64,000 nucleotides of DNA from Limnoraphis robusta CS-951 (GCF_000972705.2 NZ_LATL02000068.1:14083-78082), one strand, 5' to 3'; positions 10,027 to 20,400 are shown, counted from the stretch's first letter. A program made the numbers and translations. Notes: generated from the sequence alone by a model not told the origin.

Positions 10027-11494
10027 TTACGCTAACGTTTTCAAGTCTTTTTGCCACTGTTTTAACTGTAAATCTCGTTCTTTTTGTTTATTGGGTTCGG
10101 GGGGGCGCAGTCCTGTTTTCCGGTCATATTTCCCATAGTATTGCAACATTCCTTGAAAACATTGAACATCTGCATTCGGATAAATTTTCTTTGCGGCTAA
10201 CCACCTTTCACAGGAACTTTGCCAAAAAACAACATGATCGTGAATGTCACCCCCTAGTTTTCGCAGGTGTTGAATCGTCGGTTGTTTTAAGTTAAAAAGC
10301 ACTCGTTCATGTTCTTTATTTTTAGGAATTAACCGAGCTTCACAGCCAACTCCCTGCAAAAATTCTATCACAAAATATCCCGAAATCTAAGATGATCACT
10401 TCAGTTTCGTTGGGACAGGTTTTGAAAATATCACAAGATAAATCACCCCGTTGATAACCCAGGCGATCAAAAGAACTTTGGGGTAAGAGTAGACGAACTC
10501 GCCGAATACTGTCACTATAATTTCCCCAAAAATTCTGTCGTTCTTCTAACTGTTTTCTGTCAAATTCTGTCGGTTGTAAAAATCTTAAAATTAAGTCAAT
10601 CAATCTCTGAATATAATGATAATTCAGCGCACCGATCCAACGGTTGAGACTATTTTGAGCGGGTTCAGACAGTTGATCGAGTTGAGTTGAATATTCATCT
10701 TTTAGCCATTCAATCAACTTGGGACGGTGATTTTTTAAAACGTCATCTGAAATTTGTGTGAGTAATATTTCAACAGTTGCAAGTTTTTGTTGAGGCGACA
10801 TCTGTTGGAGACATCGCAGCATCCATTCCACACCCGAACGATCAGAAACATTATTTTTAACAAAAATTTGACCCACACAATTCAGCGTGAGTTCAATGAC
10901 AGGAAGGGAAACAGGTAATTGCGCTTTTTCAAGGAGTTCTTGAGGTGTTTTTCCATATTTCCAGCTTAAGTTTGCGATCTCATAATCAATTTCACCTTGA
11001 GAAATGGTTTTGAGGATTTGTATGGATAAAGCATCTCCAGACGTCGCAGTTAAACTCCAGTCTAGAAATGCTGTAATTAAACTTTCAGCAATCACTGGAA
11101 ACGGGATATTTTGTGATGTTACTAACTCTTTTTTGCTTTGGTAATAAAGTCCAATTCGCCAAAAAAGTAGCTGTTTTAACCAATCTGCTAACAAGAAATC
11201 TTCACTAATCCCTTGCCAAATAATTTGTGATATTTTTTTACTTTTTTCTGGATACTCATGTTCCCATTGAGTTTGTATCCAGAGATAATAAATCCATTCT
11301 ATTTTTGTGAGTTTATCTATATTTTGACTTTCTAGATCAGCAATAATCTCATCTATAAAACGAAGTAATGAAGTTTCAAAACGAGGTAAATTCAGAGAAA
11401 ATTTAGGTGAAATTTTACTCACTAAATGCAGTTTATTCGGGGTTTCATCAGGTTGATTTGATGGAATTTTGATGGAGCTAAATTCAACAGTCAT
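10027..11494 (-). pseudogene. zorC: zorC-like EH_Signature protein, split by a +1 frameshift
   Basis: Two overlapping frames make one protein. The first (11494 to about 10380) ends GYQRGDLSCDIFKTCPNETE then VIILDFG; the second gives YFVIEFLQGVGCEARLIPKN and runs to 10027. Dropping one C from the CCC at 10379-10381 (one G on the coding strand) joins them as VIILDFGYFVIEF, giving about 487 residues. The rejoined C-terminus has the VIEF glutamate and the later HDHVVFWQSSCERWLA histidine expected for an EH_Signature domain, found in ZorC of type I Zorya. It follows zorB by 15 bp. In E. coli Zorya, ZorC binds DNA and acts with ZorD. It may be a real inactivation, a programmed shift or a sequencing error. 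Confidence 0.72.
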
Positions 11495-11509
11495 CGATTT
11501 ATTTCCTTT

Positions 11510-12226
11510 TTACTTTGAATCCAGACTTAAACTCTCACGACGGAATTGAAAACGGAACGTCACTTTGCGATCGCCTGAATTATCTTGAGTTTGATCAGCA
11601 TCAATTTCCCCCCGACCTGAAACTAAAATTTTATTTTGAAATTGTGGTTTTTGAGTAAAAGATAGCTCATTCGATAAGATATAATTAGAAACAGCTAAAG
11701 CACGCTCTAAACTCAATTGCATATTGCGAGTTGGAGTTCCGGCTGAACTGGTATGACCTTCGATAATAATCCGAGCAATTTGTTCAGAAAATTCAGAATT
11801 AGAAAAAACTACCTCGCTATAAACTGGGATAAATGCTTTTAAAAACTCTTTTCCTTCTGCTTTCAGTACCGAACTATTATCATCAAATAAAATGCGATCG
11901 CGAATACTCACATCTCCCGTCGCTGGATCAACTGTAAAAGTATCTTCAGTTCCAACTTTCCCTTCTAGCGCATTAATAATAATCTGCGGTAAGGCTTTAA
12001 ACGCCTGTTGATATTGTTCTAACTCTTTTGAAAGTTTTTCGACCTGAGCCATTTTTTCATCAAGCTTTTTTACATAATCATTCAGTTGAACTTGTACAGT
12101 AATAAACAATAGCGCAAAAAACAGTAGCAAACCTGACATTAAATCCCCAATTGATAGCCAAACACTAGAATCTTGGTTATCTTCTAAATCTTCATTGGTT
12201 TCAAAATCAAAGCGATTGATGTTCAT
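11510..12226 (-). CDS. zorB: ZorB-like MotB/OmpA-family protein of a Zorya system
   Basis: The 238 residues have a short cytoplasmic N-terminus, one membrane helix about residues 23-46 (WLSIGDLMSGLLLFFALLFI) with the helix aspartate D28, a coiled stretch, and an OmpA-like peptidoglycan-binding domain (IIIEGHTSSAGTPTRNMQLS, then LERALAVSNYIL and DRKVTFRF). ZorB dimers sit inside a ZorA pentamer as a proton-driven, peptidoglycan-anchored motor; the helix Asp is the ion-binding residue in the family. It is 8 bp downstream of zorA and 15 bp upstream of the zorC remnant, so this is one operon. A flagellar MotB is unlikely because no flagellar genes are near and the SIGDLMSG helix is Zorya-like. 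Confidence 0.83.
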   Translation of the reverse strand: MNINRFDFETNEDLEDNQDSSVWLSIGDLMSGLLLFFALLFITVQVQLNDYVKKLDEKMAQVEKLSKELEQYQQAFKALPQIIINALEGKVGTEDTFTVDPATGDVSIRDRILFDDNSSVLKAEGKEFLKAFIPVYSEVVFSNSEFSEQIARIIIEGHTSSAGTPTRNMQLSLERALAVSNYILSNELSFTQKPQFQNKILVSGRGEIDADQTQDNSGDRKVTFRFQFRRESLSLDSK

Positions 12227-12234
12227 TTTTAAAA

Positions 12235-14436
12235 TTAATTTTTGGTTTGTTTGAGACTTAAATTGTCAGCAGAGGCGACTAAATATTGAGCCACTTGCAT
12301 CAACCCATCAGAACTTGCTTGCAACCCTTGACAGACTTTTGCCATCGAACTATCGGCATCTGTAAAAAACTTATTTTGGGATGCACTAGCTTGTTCTAAA
12401 TAGTGAATTAATTGTTGATTTCCCGACTCCAAAGCCAGATTAAATTGACTAACTAGATTCTGATAAACACTCTCAACTTGCTGTACTTGTTCTTGTTCAG
12501 CTTGCAAAGAAATGTGCAATTGTTCAACTAAGTTTGTATAAGTATTTTCGAGTCGTTTTCCTTCAGTATTTAACTGTTCAACTAACTTTTCATAAACAGT
12601 TTCTACCCGTTTTACTTCCTCAGCAGTGATCTTCGCCAGTTCTTGTAATTGAGCCATGCGATCGCTCGCATTTAACCCAACAGAATTAGCATATTCACTC
12701 ACTTCTTTTGCCGTTTTTAAAACAATTGCCATGCTTTCATCAACTTGTTGCGACATCAATTGTCGCTTTTCTGACTCCTCTTGAAATACCCGTTGCAATG
12801 CAACGACAACTTGAGCTAGACCTTTTTGTTGCTTTCCAAGTGTTCCCTCTAATAAGTTATTTTGTTCTTCAAAGAAATGTTGCAGAGAAACCTGATAACC
12901 AATGCGAAACCTTTCTAATTCTTCCTGTACCGTTAAGCGCGTATTTTGTAGCATTGTATCTACATTTTGCAAACTCCCGACTAAATTTTCTTGAGCTTGG
13001 TTCATCAGTTGAGATGCTTCTTCTCCGACGGCTTTAATCGTATTCGATTGAGTTTGAAACGCATTGTGAGTTGCTGTTAAAATTTTCGTCATGCGTTGCT
13101 GCACTTGTTCAAGCATTTGTTGTTCTTGTTCAGCTTGAGTTTGCAAAGCGAATTGCAGGTTTTCTTTAATTCCTCTAAACGTATTCGCCGCATCTTCAGC
13201 ACTAGCTTGAAACGCAATTCTTTGTGCTTTCATTCCCTCAATACTTTCTGCAACTCCTGATCGAATTTCCAGAGAAACTTGCTGTAAAACTCCTTGAGTA
13301 TCGCTTTGAAATTCTCCTAAAATACTTTGCAATGAACCTGCAAAAGCTTGTAACTGAGTTAAGGTATCTTCCTGAAACGTTTGAATCGTTAAAATCGATT
13401 GGGCTAAACTCGCCGAAATTCCCCCTAATTCACTTTTTAATTCTCGCACTGCTTGAGACGCTTCTTGAGTCAATTGTGCGCTTTGATCGAGTCGTTCCAC
13501 AACAGGTTCAATCACTTGTATTCGCAGTTCTCGCAGTAAGTTATTTAAGATCACTTCACCTTGATCCGCTTTAATTTGTTTTAAGGTAGTTAATTCCTCC
13601 CGAATATCTTGAAAAATCGGTGTCATTGCTAATCCGACTTGAGTTCCAATGGCGTGAGAATCTACTCGATTTTGAGCTTCTATCAGTTGAGAAAAACCTG
13701 CTTTCATAATCTCTGCAATATTCAAATTACCTTGAGAGTTAGCAGAGTTTGAGAGTTTAATTTGAGAAATTTGATCGAGTTTTTCTCGCAAATTATCTCT
13801 AAAATTTTGCCGTTTTCGCTCTCCCCAAGCCAGTACCAGCGTCATTAAACTTGCAGAACCTAAACCCATAAGTGAGCTAGAAAAAGCAGTTTTCATTCCT
13901 TCTAGAAGTAGTCGGATTGAAGGGAGTAATTCTGTGGTATTTTCTAAGTTTCCTAAACTTATATCTTGTAATCCACTCTGAATACCATAAAAGGTTCCTA
14001 GCACTCCAATTGCAATCAACAAACTCGGTACAAATTGCCATTGACTTCGCGGAATTGATCGGGTTAAAAAGGCGGGATATTGAAATAAAATAAATTTTCT
14101 ACCTTTAATTTCAGTTTCGTAGGTGTTACCTTGATAGGAAATTTCACCGATGAGGTAGCTGCTAAACCAGTCCAATAGTAATCCCCAGTTAGAATGAAAA
14201 ATTTCGGTTGATTTTAATTCGATTCGACCTTCAGGTTGACGTTCTAGCTGAAGTGATAAATAGGTGATAGCTTCTTGAGTAATCTGACTTTTAGCCTTTA
14301 GATAGCGTTGGTATTGCCTCACAAATCTATGCTCACCCCAAACAGCAATTATAAATAATATTAAGGTGCAAACATGAAAGAAGCTATTTTGCCAAAGGAC
14401 AGAAATAAATGTGTAAAAAGAATTAACTAATTGCAT
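12235..14436 (-). CDS. zorA: ZorA-like MotA/ExbB-family protein with long coiled-coil tail
   Basis: About 733 residues from the ATG at 14436; a TTG eight codons upstream (14460) is the alternative. A first membrane helix lies near residues 10-34. The MotA/ExbB core follows: WQFVPSLLIAIGVLGTFYGI (about 133-153) and MKTAFSSSLMGLGSASLMTL (about 181-201). About 500 residues of Gln/Glu-rich coiled coil then run to the C-terminus, with repeated YxxLVEQL/ VESVYQNLVSQ heptads. This matches ZorA, whose cytoplasmic tail transmits the phage-infection signal to effectors. The tail length and the zorB partner separate it from TolQ and ExbB. It is the first gene of the operon. Confidence 0.83.
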   Translation of the reverse strand: MQLVNSFYTFISVLWQNSFFHVCTLILFIIAVWGEHRFVRQYQRYLKAKSQITQEAITYLSLQLERQPEGRIELKSTEIFHSNWGLLLDWFSSYLIGEISYQGNTYETEIKGRKFILFQYPAFLTRSIPRSQWQFVPSLLIAIGVLGTFYGIQSGLQDISLGNLENTTELLPSIRLLLEGMKTAFSSSLMGLGSASLMTLVLAWGERKRQNFRDNLREKLDQISQIKLSNSANSQGNLNIAEIMKAGFSQLIEAQNRVDSHAIGTQVGLAMTPIFQDIREELTTLKQIKADQGEVILNNLLRELRIQVIEPVVERLDQSAQLTQEASQAVRELKSELGGISASLAQSILTIQTFQEDTLTQLQAFAGSLQSILGEFQSDTQGVLQQVSLEIRSGVAESIEGMKAQRIAFQASAEDAANTFRGIKENLQFALQTQAEQEQQMLEQVQQRMTKILTATHNAFQTQSNTIKAVGEEASQLMNQAQENLVGSLQNVDTMLQNTRLTVQEELERFRIGYQVSLQHFFEEQNNLLEGTLGKQQKGLAQVVVALQRVFQEESEKRQLMSQQVDESMAIVLKTAKEVSEYANSVGLNASDRMAQLQELAKITAEEVKRVETVYEKLVEQLNTEGKRLENTYTNLVEQLHISLQAEQEQVQQVESVYQNLVSQFNLALESGNQQLIHYLEQASASQNKFFTDADSSMAKVCQGLQASSDGLMQVAQYLVASADNLSLKQTKN

Positions 14437-14642
14437 TTTAAATTTTAATTTTGAGGACAAAAATGATCAATGACAAAGATTAAAAGCTTATTTAAAAAGA
14501 GCTTAAATTAACTTCAATCATTTTTAATATGGATTGAAATTTGGAACCCAAAAATGCTAGTAGCAAAATACAGGAATAGGCTAGTCTTTCAACTTTTGCC
14601 CATCCATAGCGATCAAAAAACAGGCAGTTGTGTTAACGATGA

Positions 14643-14770
14643 AACAATCATAGCAGAGAACTTCAGGTTTTAAGTACCCAACACAGTGGCTCTGTCGTCG
14701 TCGCCATTGCAGATAACCGCTTAGGCTTAGGGGCGGGAATGGCTGAAAAAATCATGGTGACAGACGAACC
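14643..14770 (+). pseudogene. C-terminal relic of a second FeoA domain
   Basis: The frame upstream of feoA reads QVLSTQHSGSVVVAIADNRL, then GLGAGMAEKIMVTDEP. This is the last beta strands of a FeoA SH3-like domain (V-V-V-x-I-x-x-x-R-x-x-L-G-x-x-M-A-x-K-I-x-V). The first 40 or so residues of that domain are missing: a TGA sits at 14640 and no feoA start motif lies before it. The frame is continuous with feoA. The 180 bp between it and zorA (14461-14640) hold nothing I can name apart from presumed promoters. Confidence 0.6.
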
Positions 14771-14798
14771 CCTCAACCGTCAACAGGAACAAACAACA

Positions 14799-15050
14799 AT
14801 GGAAACTCAGGACACATCTATTTACCTGCGGCAAATGCCCTCTGGAAGCGTCGGGCGCATACTCGGCTATGAAAAATCCTATCGAGCCTACAAAAGCAAA
14901 TTGCTGTCAATGGGACTCACGCCCGGTACTGAATTTACGGTGATTCGGGTGGCACCTTTTGGTGATCCAATTGAAATTAACGTGCGAGGATTTAACCTCA
15001 GTTTGCGGAAGCAAGAAGCTGATGCTTTAGTTGTGGAAGTTTTGAGATAA
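14799..15050 (+). CDS. feoA: FeoA, ferrous iron transport accessory protein
   Basis: An 83-residue SH3-like FeoA protein: LRQMPSGSVGRILGYEKSYR, LLSMGLTPGTEFTVIRVAPFGDPIEINVRGFNLSLRKQEADALVVE. The G-L-x-P-G-x and DPIEI-x-VRG motifs are intact. FeoA is thought to bind FeoB on its cytoplasmic side and tune Fe2+ uptake. I chose the ATG at 14799 because the 20 preceding in-frame codons from 14739 match the tail of another FeoA rather than this one's N-terminus. It is 68 bp upstream of the broken feoB, so its partner is probably lost. Confidence 0.85.
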   Translation: METQDTSIYLRQMPSGSVGRILGYEKSYRAYKSKLLSMGLTPGTEFTVIRVAPFGDPIEINVRGFNLSLRKQEADALVVEVLR

Positions 15051-15118
15051 GGCAATCATGCAAGAGGTAAGAGGCGAAATATTTGTTAAATCAATCGTTC
15101 ATTTAAAGGGAATTCAAG

Positions 15119-16564
15119 ATGGCAACTCGGAAACCGATTATTGCCTTAATTGGCAATCCTAACTGTGGGAAAACAACGCTATTTAATGCCCTAACGGGAT
15201 CAAATCAACGCACGGGAAACTGGCCTGGAGTGACCGTTGATCGCAAAGAAGGACAGTTTAAATATCAAGACACGACTATTACCGTTGTTGACTTACCGGG
15301 CGTTTATTCTCTCGATGCGGAAGACACCGCCACCGGGATGGATGAATTAGTCGCCCGAGATTATCTCCTCTCAGGAGAAGCCGAACTGGTAATTAATATT
15401 GTCGATGGTTCTAACCTAGAGCGCAACCTCTATCTAACGACTCAGTTAATGGAAATGCGCTTACCGATGATTATCGCTTTAAACATGATGGATATTGCCG
15501 AAAAAAGAGGCATTCAAATCTATCCTGAACGACTCGCTGAACATCTAGGATTAGCCGTTATTCCGATTGTTGCCGCCGAAAGCAAAGGGGTAAAAAACCT
15601 GGTCGAAACCATTGATAAAATGTTACCCCATTTGACGCGATCGCCTCATTATGTCGCCTATCCGGCAGTGATTGAAGATGCGTTAAATGAACTCATCCCC
15701 TACATTACCCAACATAGCCATCTTCGCATCGTTGAACCCCGTTGGACGGCTTTAAATCTCCTGCAATGGGTTTATGTTTCTATTTCTCTCTCTATTAGAA
15801 GACTCTGGCTACATGGCGAGGGCGGCATTTGTCATGGATCGGGTGATGCGGTTTATTGGACTTCCGGGGAAATCTTTTGTGCCAATGTTAGTTGGTTTTG
15901 GCTGCAATGTTCCGGCGATCATGGCAACGAGAACTTTAGAAAATTCTCGCGATCGCTTAATGACAATTATGATGAATCCGTTCATGTCTTGTGGGGCGAG
16001 ATTACCCGTTTATGCGTTATTTGCTGCGGCTTTTTTCCCCGTTGGCGGTCAAAATATTGTCTTCGGACTCTATCTTTTAGGGATTTTGGCGGCAATTTTT
16101 ACAGGATTAGTCATGAAGCATACCCTCCTGAAAGGACAGATGCCGCAGAACAAGGAATTACCGTTGGAACCTTTGGGGCGATGGCGAAGCGATTTGATGG
16201 AAAAGTCGGAGCGTTTGCTTATTTACTGTTTGTATTATTGTATTTTCCTTGTGTTTCGGCAACGGCTGCGGTGTACCGAGAAACGAATCTAAATTGGACG
16301 GTATTTGTAGCAGTTTGGACGACGGGAATGGCTTATATTGTTGCCACGAGTTTCTATCAAATTGCTCGGTTTAATCAACATCCGGTTTTTTCTGTCCTGT
16401 GGTTAATGGCGATGCTTCTCCTCAGTGGCGGAACATTATTCATTCTGAAGATGGCGCGTCCAGTCAGTCGAGTTTATCAACACAAAGTCGAAAAATGTGG
16501 AGGTTGTAGCCATTGTCAAACTGAAAGCTTTGAACTTTACGAATGGGTGGGAAAAAATAATTGA
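15119..16564 (+). pseudogene. feoB: FeoB ferrous iron transporter, broken by two internal deletions and frameshifts
   Basis: The N-terminal G domain is intact (GNPNCGKTTLFNALTG, VDLPGVYSLD, NMMD), to about residue 219 ([11 protein letters not shown]). The frame then jumps: from about 15770 FeoB membrane sequence is in another frame ([46 protein letters not shown]) to about 16140, after which FeoB sequence returns to the first frame ([34 protein letters not shown]) and ends with CGGCSHC. About 160 residues are missing at the first joint and roughly 150 at the second, compared with the usual near 770. Core transport helices are therefore absent. The 481-residue frame is not a working transporter; the GTPase part could still be made. 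Confidence 0.85.
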
Positions 16565-16585
16565 TTTTCACCCCCTCAGCTTTCA

Positions 16586-16624
16586 AAAAATGGGTCTAAT
16601 CGTCAGGCCCATTTTTGTTTTTAT
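16586..16624 (+). terminator. Rho-independent terminator after feoB
   Basis: AAAATGGGTCT at 16587-16597 pairs with AGGCCCATTTT at 16605-16615 (one G-T pair), loop of 7, followed by GTTTTTAT. It starts about 22 bp after the feoB remnant stop and fits the end of the feo operon. Confidence 0.75.
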
Positions 16625-16719
16625 AGATCGTTATCGATGTTGTATGGGTATGAGTTGGAGAAGCAAAAACTATGTTTCTTTCGACTCGCTGAGAACTTCA
16701 ACCCCACTTCAATTGTTTT

Positions 16720-17085
16720 TTAATCTTTCCTTTTTGACTTCCGTTCCAAATATTCAGAGAGTCGCTTAACCGCAGATTCCAACCCCGGCAAATAATTGGC
16801 GATCGCATCCCAAACTCGCTCTAAATCAATGCCGTTCAAATAATCGTGGACTAAAACATTTCTAAATCCAGATAATGCCCGCCAATCAACATCCGGCGCT
16901 TCTGCTTTTAAATCATCCGAAAGCTGTTGTGTTGACTCCGCCATTGTTTGCAACCTTCTTAATACTGCATCCTGCACCAAAGAATTATTCATAAAACTTT
17001 CTCGATCGTTGCCCGTATAATCTCGAATGCGATCGATACACTCCAAAATATGCACCAAATAAACGCGATCGCGTTCCGGGTTCAT
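16720..17085 (-). CDS. hepT: HepT-like RNase toxin (DUF86)
   Basis: A 121-residue helical HEPN protein. The catalytic R-x4-6-H-x-Y motif is seen as RNVLVHDY, and VLRRLQTMAESTQQLSDD is the conserved helix of the group. In the characterised HepT-MntA pairs the toxin is an mRNA or tRNA-cleaving nuclease neutralised when MntA adds AMP to the Tyr next to the catalytic His; that Tyr is present. Its ATG overlaps the mntA stop (17082-17085), so the two genes are translationally coupled. The system is a type VII toxin-antitoxin module. Confidence 0.9.
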   Translation of the reverse strand: MNPERDRVYLVHILECIDRIRDYTGNDRESFMNNSLVQDAVLRRLQTMAESTQQLSDDLKAEAPDVDWRALSGFRNVLVHDYLNGIDLERVWDAIANYLPGLESAVKRLSEYLERKSKRKD

Positions 17086-17375
17086 AACGGTTTTGCCTCG
17101 CTCAATACTCGTTCTTTAATCAAAGGACTTAACCCTTGTTCCGTCACAATATCCACCCGACAGCCCAACAAATCCTGCAAGTCCATCAGTAGCCCACCCG
17201 GAAACCAAGGAGTCGTTTTTTCCAAATCATAATCAATCAAAAAATCAATATCGCTTGTTTCTTTTTCCTCTCCCCTTGCCACCGAACCAAACACCCGCAC
17301 ATTAAAGGCGCCATGTTGGGCGGAAATTTTGATAATTTCATCGCGTTTTTCTTGTAATAATCTCATTAATGACAT
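17082..17375 (-). CDS. mntA: MntA-like antitoxin nucleotidyltransferase
   Basis: 97 residues of a minimal nucleotidyltransferase: FNVRVFGSVARGEEKETSDIDFLIDY gives the GSx10DxD active site (two Asp) and a third Asp lies later in the LLGCRVDIVTE strand. Its role is to AMPylate and silence the HepT toxin encoded directly downstream with a four-base overlap. The pair sits between the decayed feo locus and sbcC, on the sbcC strand; the gap to the sbcC stop is only 27 bp, so sbcC transcription may read into it. Confidence 0.9.
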   Translation of the reverse strand: MSLMRLLQEKRDEIIKISAQHGAFNVRVFGSVARGEEKETSDIDFLIDYDLEKTTPWFPGGLLMDLQDLLGCRVDIVTEQGLSPLIKERVLSEAKPL

Positions 17376-17402
17376 GGCTTTTTTAGAAATTTAAAAAGTG
17401 GA

Positions 17403-20400
17403 CTACATTAATAATCTCAGTTGAGAACCTGTTGGGGATTTTTCAACTTCTATTCTGGCTTGAAAGGCTTCTTTTAAATGAGGCATATGTGTAACGGTTA
17501 AAATACAAGCAAAATCTGAGGATATGGCGTTAATAGCCGCAATTAAACGGTTACATCCTTCAGCGTCTTGGGTACCAAACCCTTCATCAATAATCAGCAT
17601 TTGGAGGGCTGTTCCCGCGCGTTGAGCGAGTAGTTTTGCTAAGGCTAACCGAATCGCAAAATTAATTCTAAAAGCTTCTCCACCCGAATAGGTTTCATAG
17701 GGTCTGGTTCCGCGTGCATCTGCAATTAAAATGTCTAAAGTATCGATTAATTTTGCCGTTTTCTTTGAAGATTTGCTACTGCGTCCCGCCCGTTGCGTGA
17801 TAAACTGAATATGTAACTGATTGGCAGATAATCGCGATAAAATTTGATTGGTTTCGGCTTCTAACTGCGGTAATACATTCTCAATCATTAAGGCTTGAAT
17901 GCCATTTTTTCCAAAGGCTTGCGCCAGTTCACTATAGACGCGATATTGACGCCGAGCGGTTTCTAACTGTTGTTTTTGTTCGCGATGTTGGGTGTTTAAA
18001 CTCTCTAAATAGGCTTGCTGCTGTTTGAGACTTCCCAACTGACCTAACGTTTGATCCATCTGTTGACGACGCTGCTGAATTTGTCGTTCTAACTGCTGAA
18101 TTTGTTCGCTAAGATCTGGGGTTTCTTTAAGCTTTTGTTCGAGGAGATATATTTGGGCTTCAACGGTTTTGATATCCTGGGCTTTACTGGCTTTTAACTG
18201 CTGTAATTGTTCTAAACGTTGCTGAACTTGCGGATATTGTTTTTGGGCTGAATTTAACTTCTCCACCCGAGTTAACCACTGTTGGGCTTGACGCAATTGC
18301 GATCGCACTTGATTATGTTCTTCTAAATTATACCCGATTTCGGCAATAGAACGATCTAACGTCACAATTTGTTGCTGTAATTCTGAGTGAGTTTGTTGTT
18401 GGGTGAACTTTTCTTCAAAAGCTGCTTTTTTCGCTTCTAACTCTGGTTTTTGAGCTTGAATTTTCGCTAACTTACTTTCGGCACTTTGCAGTTGACTTTG
18501 CTTAATTTCTGCCCAACGCCAACGCTTTTCTTCATTCCGAGCTAAAACGTGGCTTTGCTCATTATAATTGAGCTGTTGTAATTGTTGCTCGAGGTGTTGC
18601 TGTTCTCGATACAATTCTGCTGCAAATTCTCCCGTTTGTAGCGATCGCTCAATTTCTCTCGCTTCTAATTTTAGTTGTTGAAACCTTAACTGAGATTCTT
18701 CTATCCCTTCTAATTTCGCTTGAATTTGTCCTCGTTGTTCTCGATATTCCTCATACTGCGATAACTCCTGATCTAGCTGGCGATACTCCTCTCGAAACCC
18801 TTTAATTTCCCGTTCAGCTACGGCTAACTGTTCATTAACTACCCACATTTGATCGCGAATTTCTTGCTGCTGAGTGCGATGTTTTCCCACCACTAAACCC
18901 CAGTGATGTTCATCTAGAGGGCGATCACACAACGGACATAAAGGCTGAACCGAATTAGCTTCTTGATCCCCATTTGACGGCATCCCTAATAAACTAATTT
19001 TCTGATCTAATTCAGCTAATTTTGCTTCATAATCTCGTTGTCTAGCACACAACCGTTCCATAAAATTGTGTCTTTCTAGCCCTTTTTCTTTGACTCTTTG
19101 TTGATAAACCTGCTTTTTTTCTAACTCCTGAATTTGGGCATTAATTTGTTGTAAAGTTCGTTGTAATTCCGGATGAGTTTGCAAATTTTGTTGGAGTTGA
19201 CGAATGGACTTTAATAACTCCTCCAAACGCGCACTACAACTCGCCGATGCCCTATCTAATTGCGTTTGTAACTGTTGGCGTTGTTGTAATAAAGGGGTGA
19301 CTTTTACCTGTAATTCATCCAGTTGATTTAAATGGTTCCGAGCGGTTTGTAATTCGATCAGGGCGGCTTCTACTTCTGAACGCTGGTTTAAGACTTCTAG
19401 CTGTTCACTTTCTTGTTGACTTAACCCTTCTAACTGCACCGTTATATTTAGAATTTTTTGCTGGATTTTCTGCAAAATTTGCCGTTGTTGTTCAAGGAGT
19501 TCTTGACGGTTTTGTTGAGCTTCTTGATAGCTTTTAAATCTTGCTGAAAAGCCTTCTTCAGTCGCTTGTAGGGTTTGAAATCGAGCGTATCCGGCTTGAA
19601 TTTCAGACGCTTGTTTTAAGACGGCTTCGACTTCTTGCTGTTGTTGTTGAGTAGTGCTAAAGTCTTGCTGGAGTCGTTGATAATCTTGAGAGAGCGTTTG
19701 ATATTGTTGTTGTTCGCCTTGACGCAATTTTTCCCAGGTTTGGCGATGGTGTTGGCTGGCTTGTAGCTGTTGTAATTGTTCCCGTTCGGTGTTTTGTTGA
19801 CTGTTCAGTTGGTTGAGACTGGTTTCGAGGTTCGCAATATTTTGAGTCATTTCATTTTGCTGTTGAAGCTGTTGCTTGATGCTATCTATCGTTTGTTGCA
19901 ACAGTTCAATTTTCCCTTTATATTCTCGGGATAAATCTTTAGCGCGATCCGCTAATTTATCGTACTCATTGAGTTTGAGTAAACTGGCTAAGATTTCTTT
20001 TCGTTCATTGGGGCGTTTGAGCATGAATTCATCCGCTCGTCCTTGACGCAAATAAGCAGAATTAATAAACGTATCGTAATCCAATTTAATCTGATCTAAT
20101 ATCTTCTGCTGTGTCGCTCGCATTCCCCGTTCTCCAATGGCGCGAAACTCAATTTTTGCTCCGTTTTGAATTTCATTATAAGCTTGAGTTGCCACTTGAA
20201 AATCGAGCGTTCCAGACTGACCTCGGCGACGGTTGCGAATCACCCGATAGAGGTTTCCCTCGCCAATGAAGGCAAAGTCTACTTGAGCTTCTGTTTCTCC
20301 CAAGTGAATGATATCATCTTCTGTAGCGGCGCGACTACTGCCCCAAATTGCCCAGGCGATCGCTTCAAGTAGCGAAGATTTTCCCGCCCCATTCGGCCCA

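Noticed and set aside
12708..13574. Plus-strand open frames inside zorA
   Set aside because: They are Leu-rich antisense shadows of the zorA coiled coil.
11510..14436. Flagellar stator motAB or TolQR
   Set aside because: The 500-residue coiled tail, the SIGDLMSG helix of the partner and the linked EH_Signature gene fit Zorya; cyanobacteria lack flagella.
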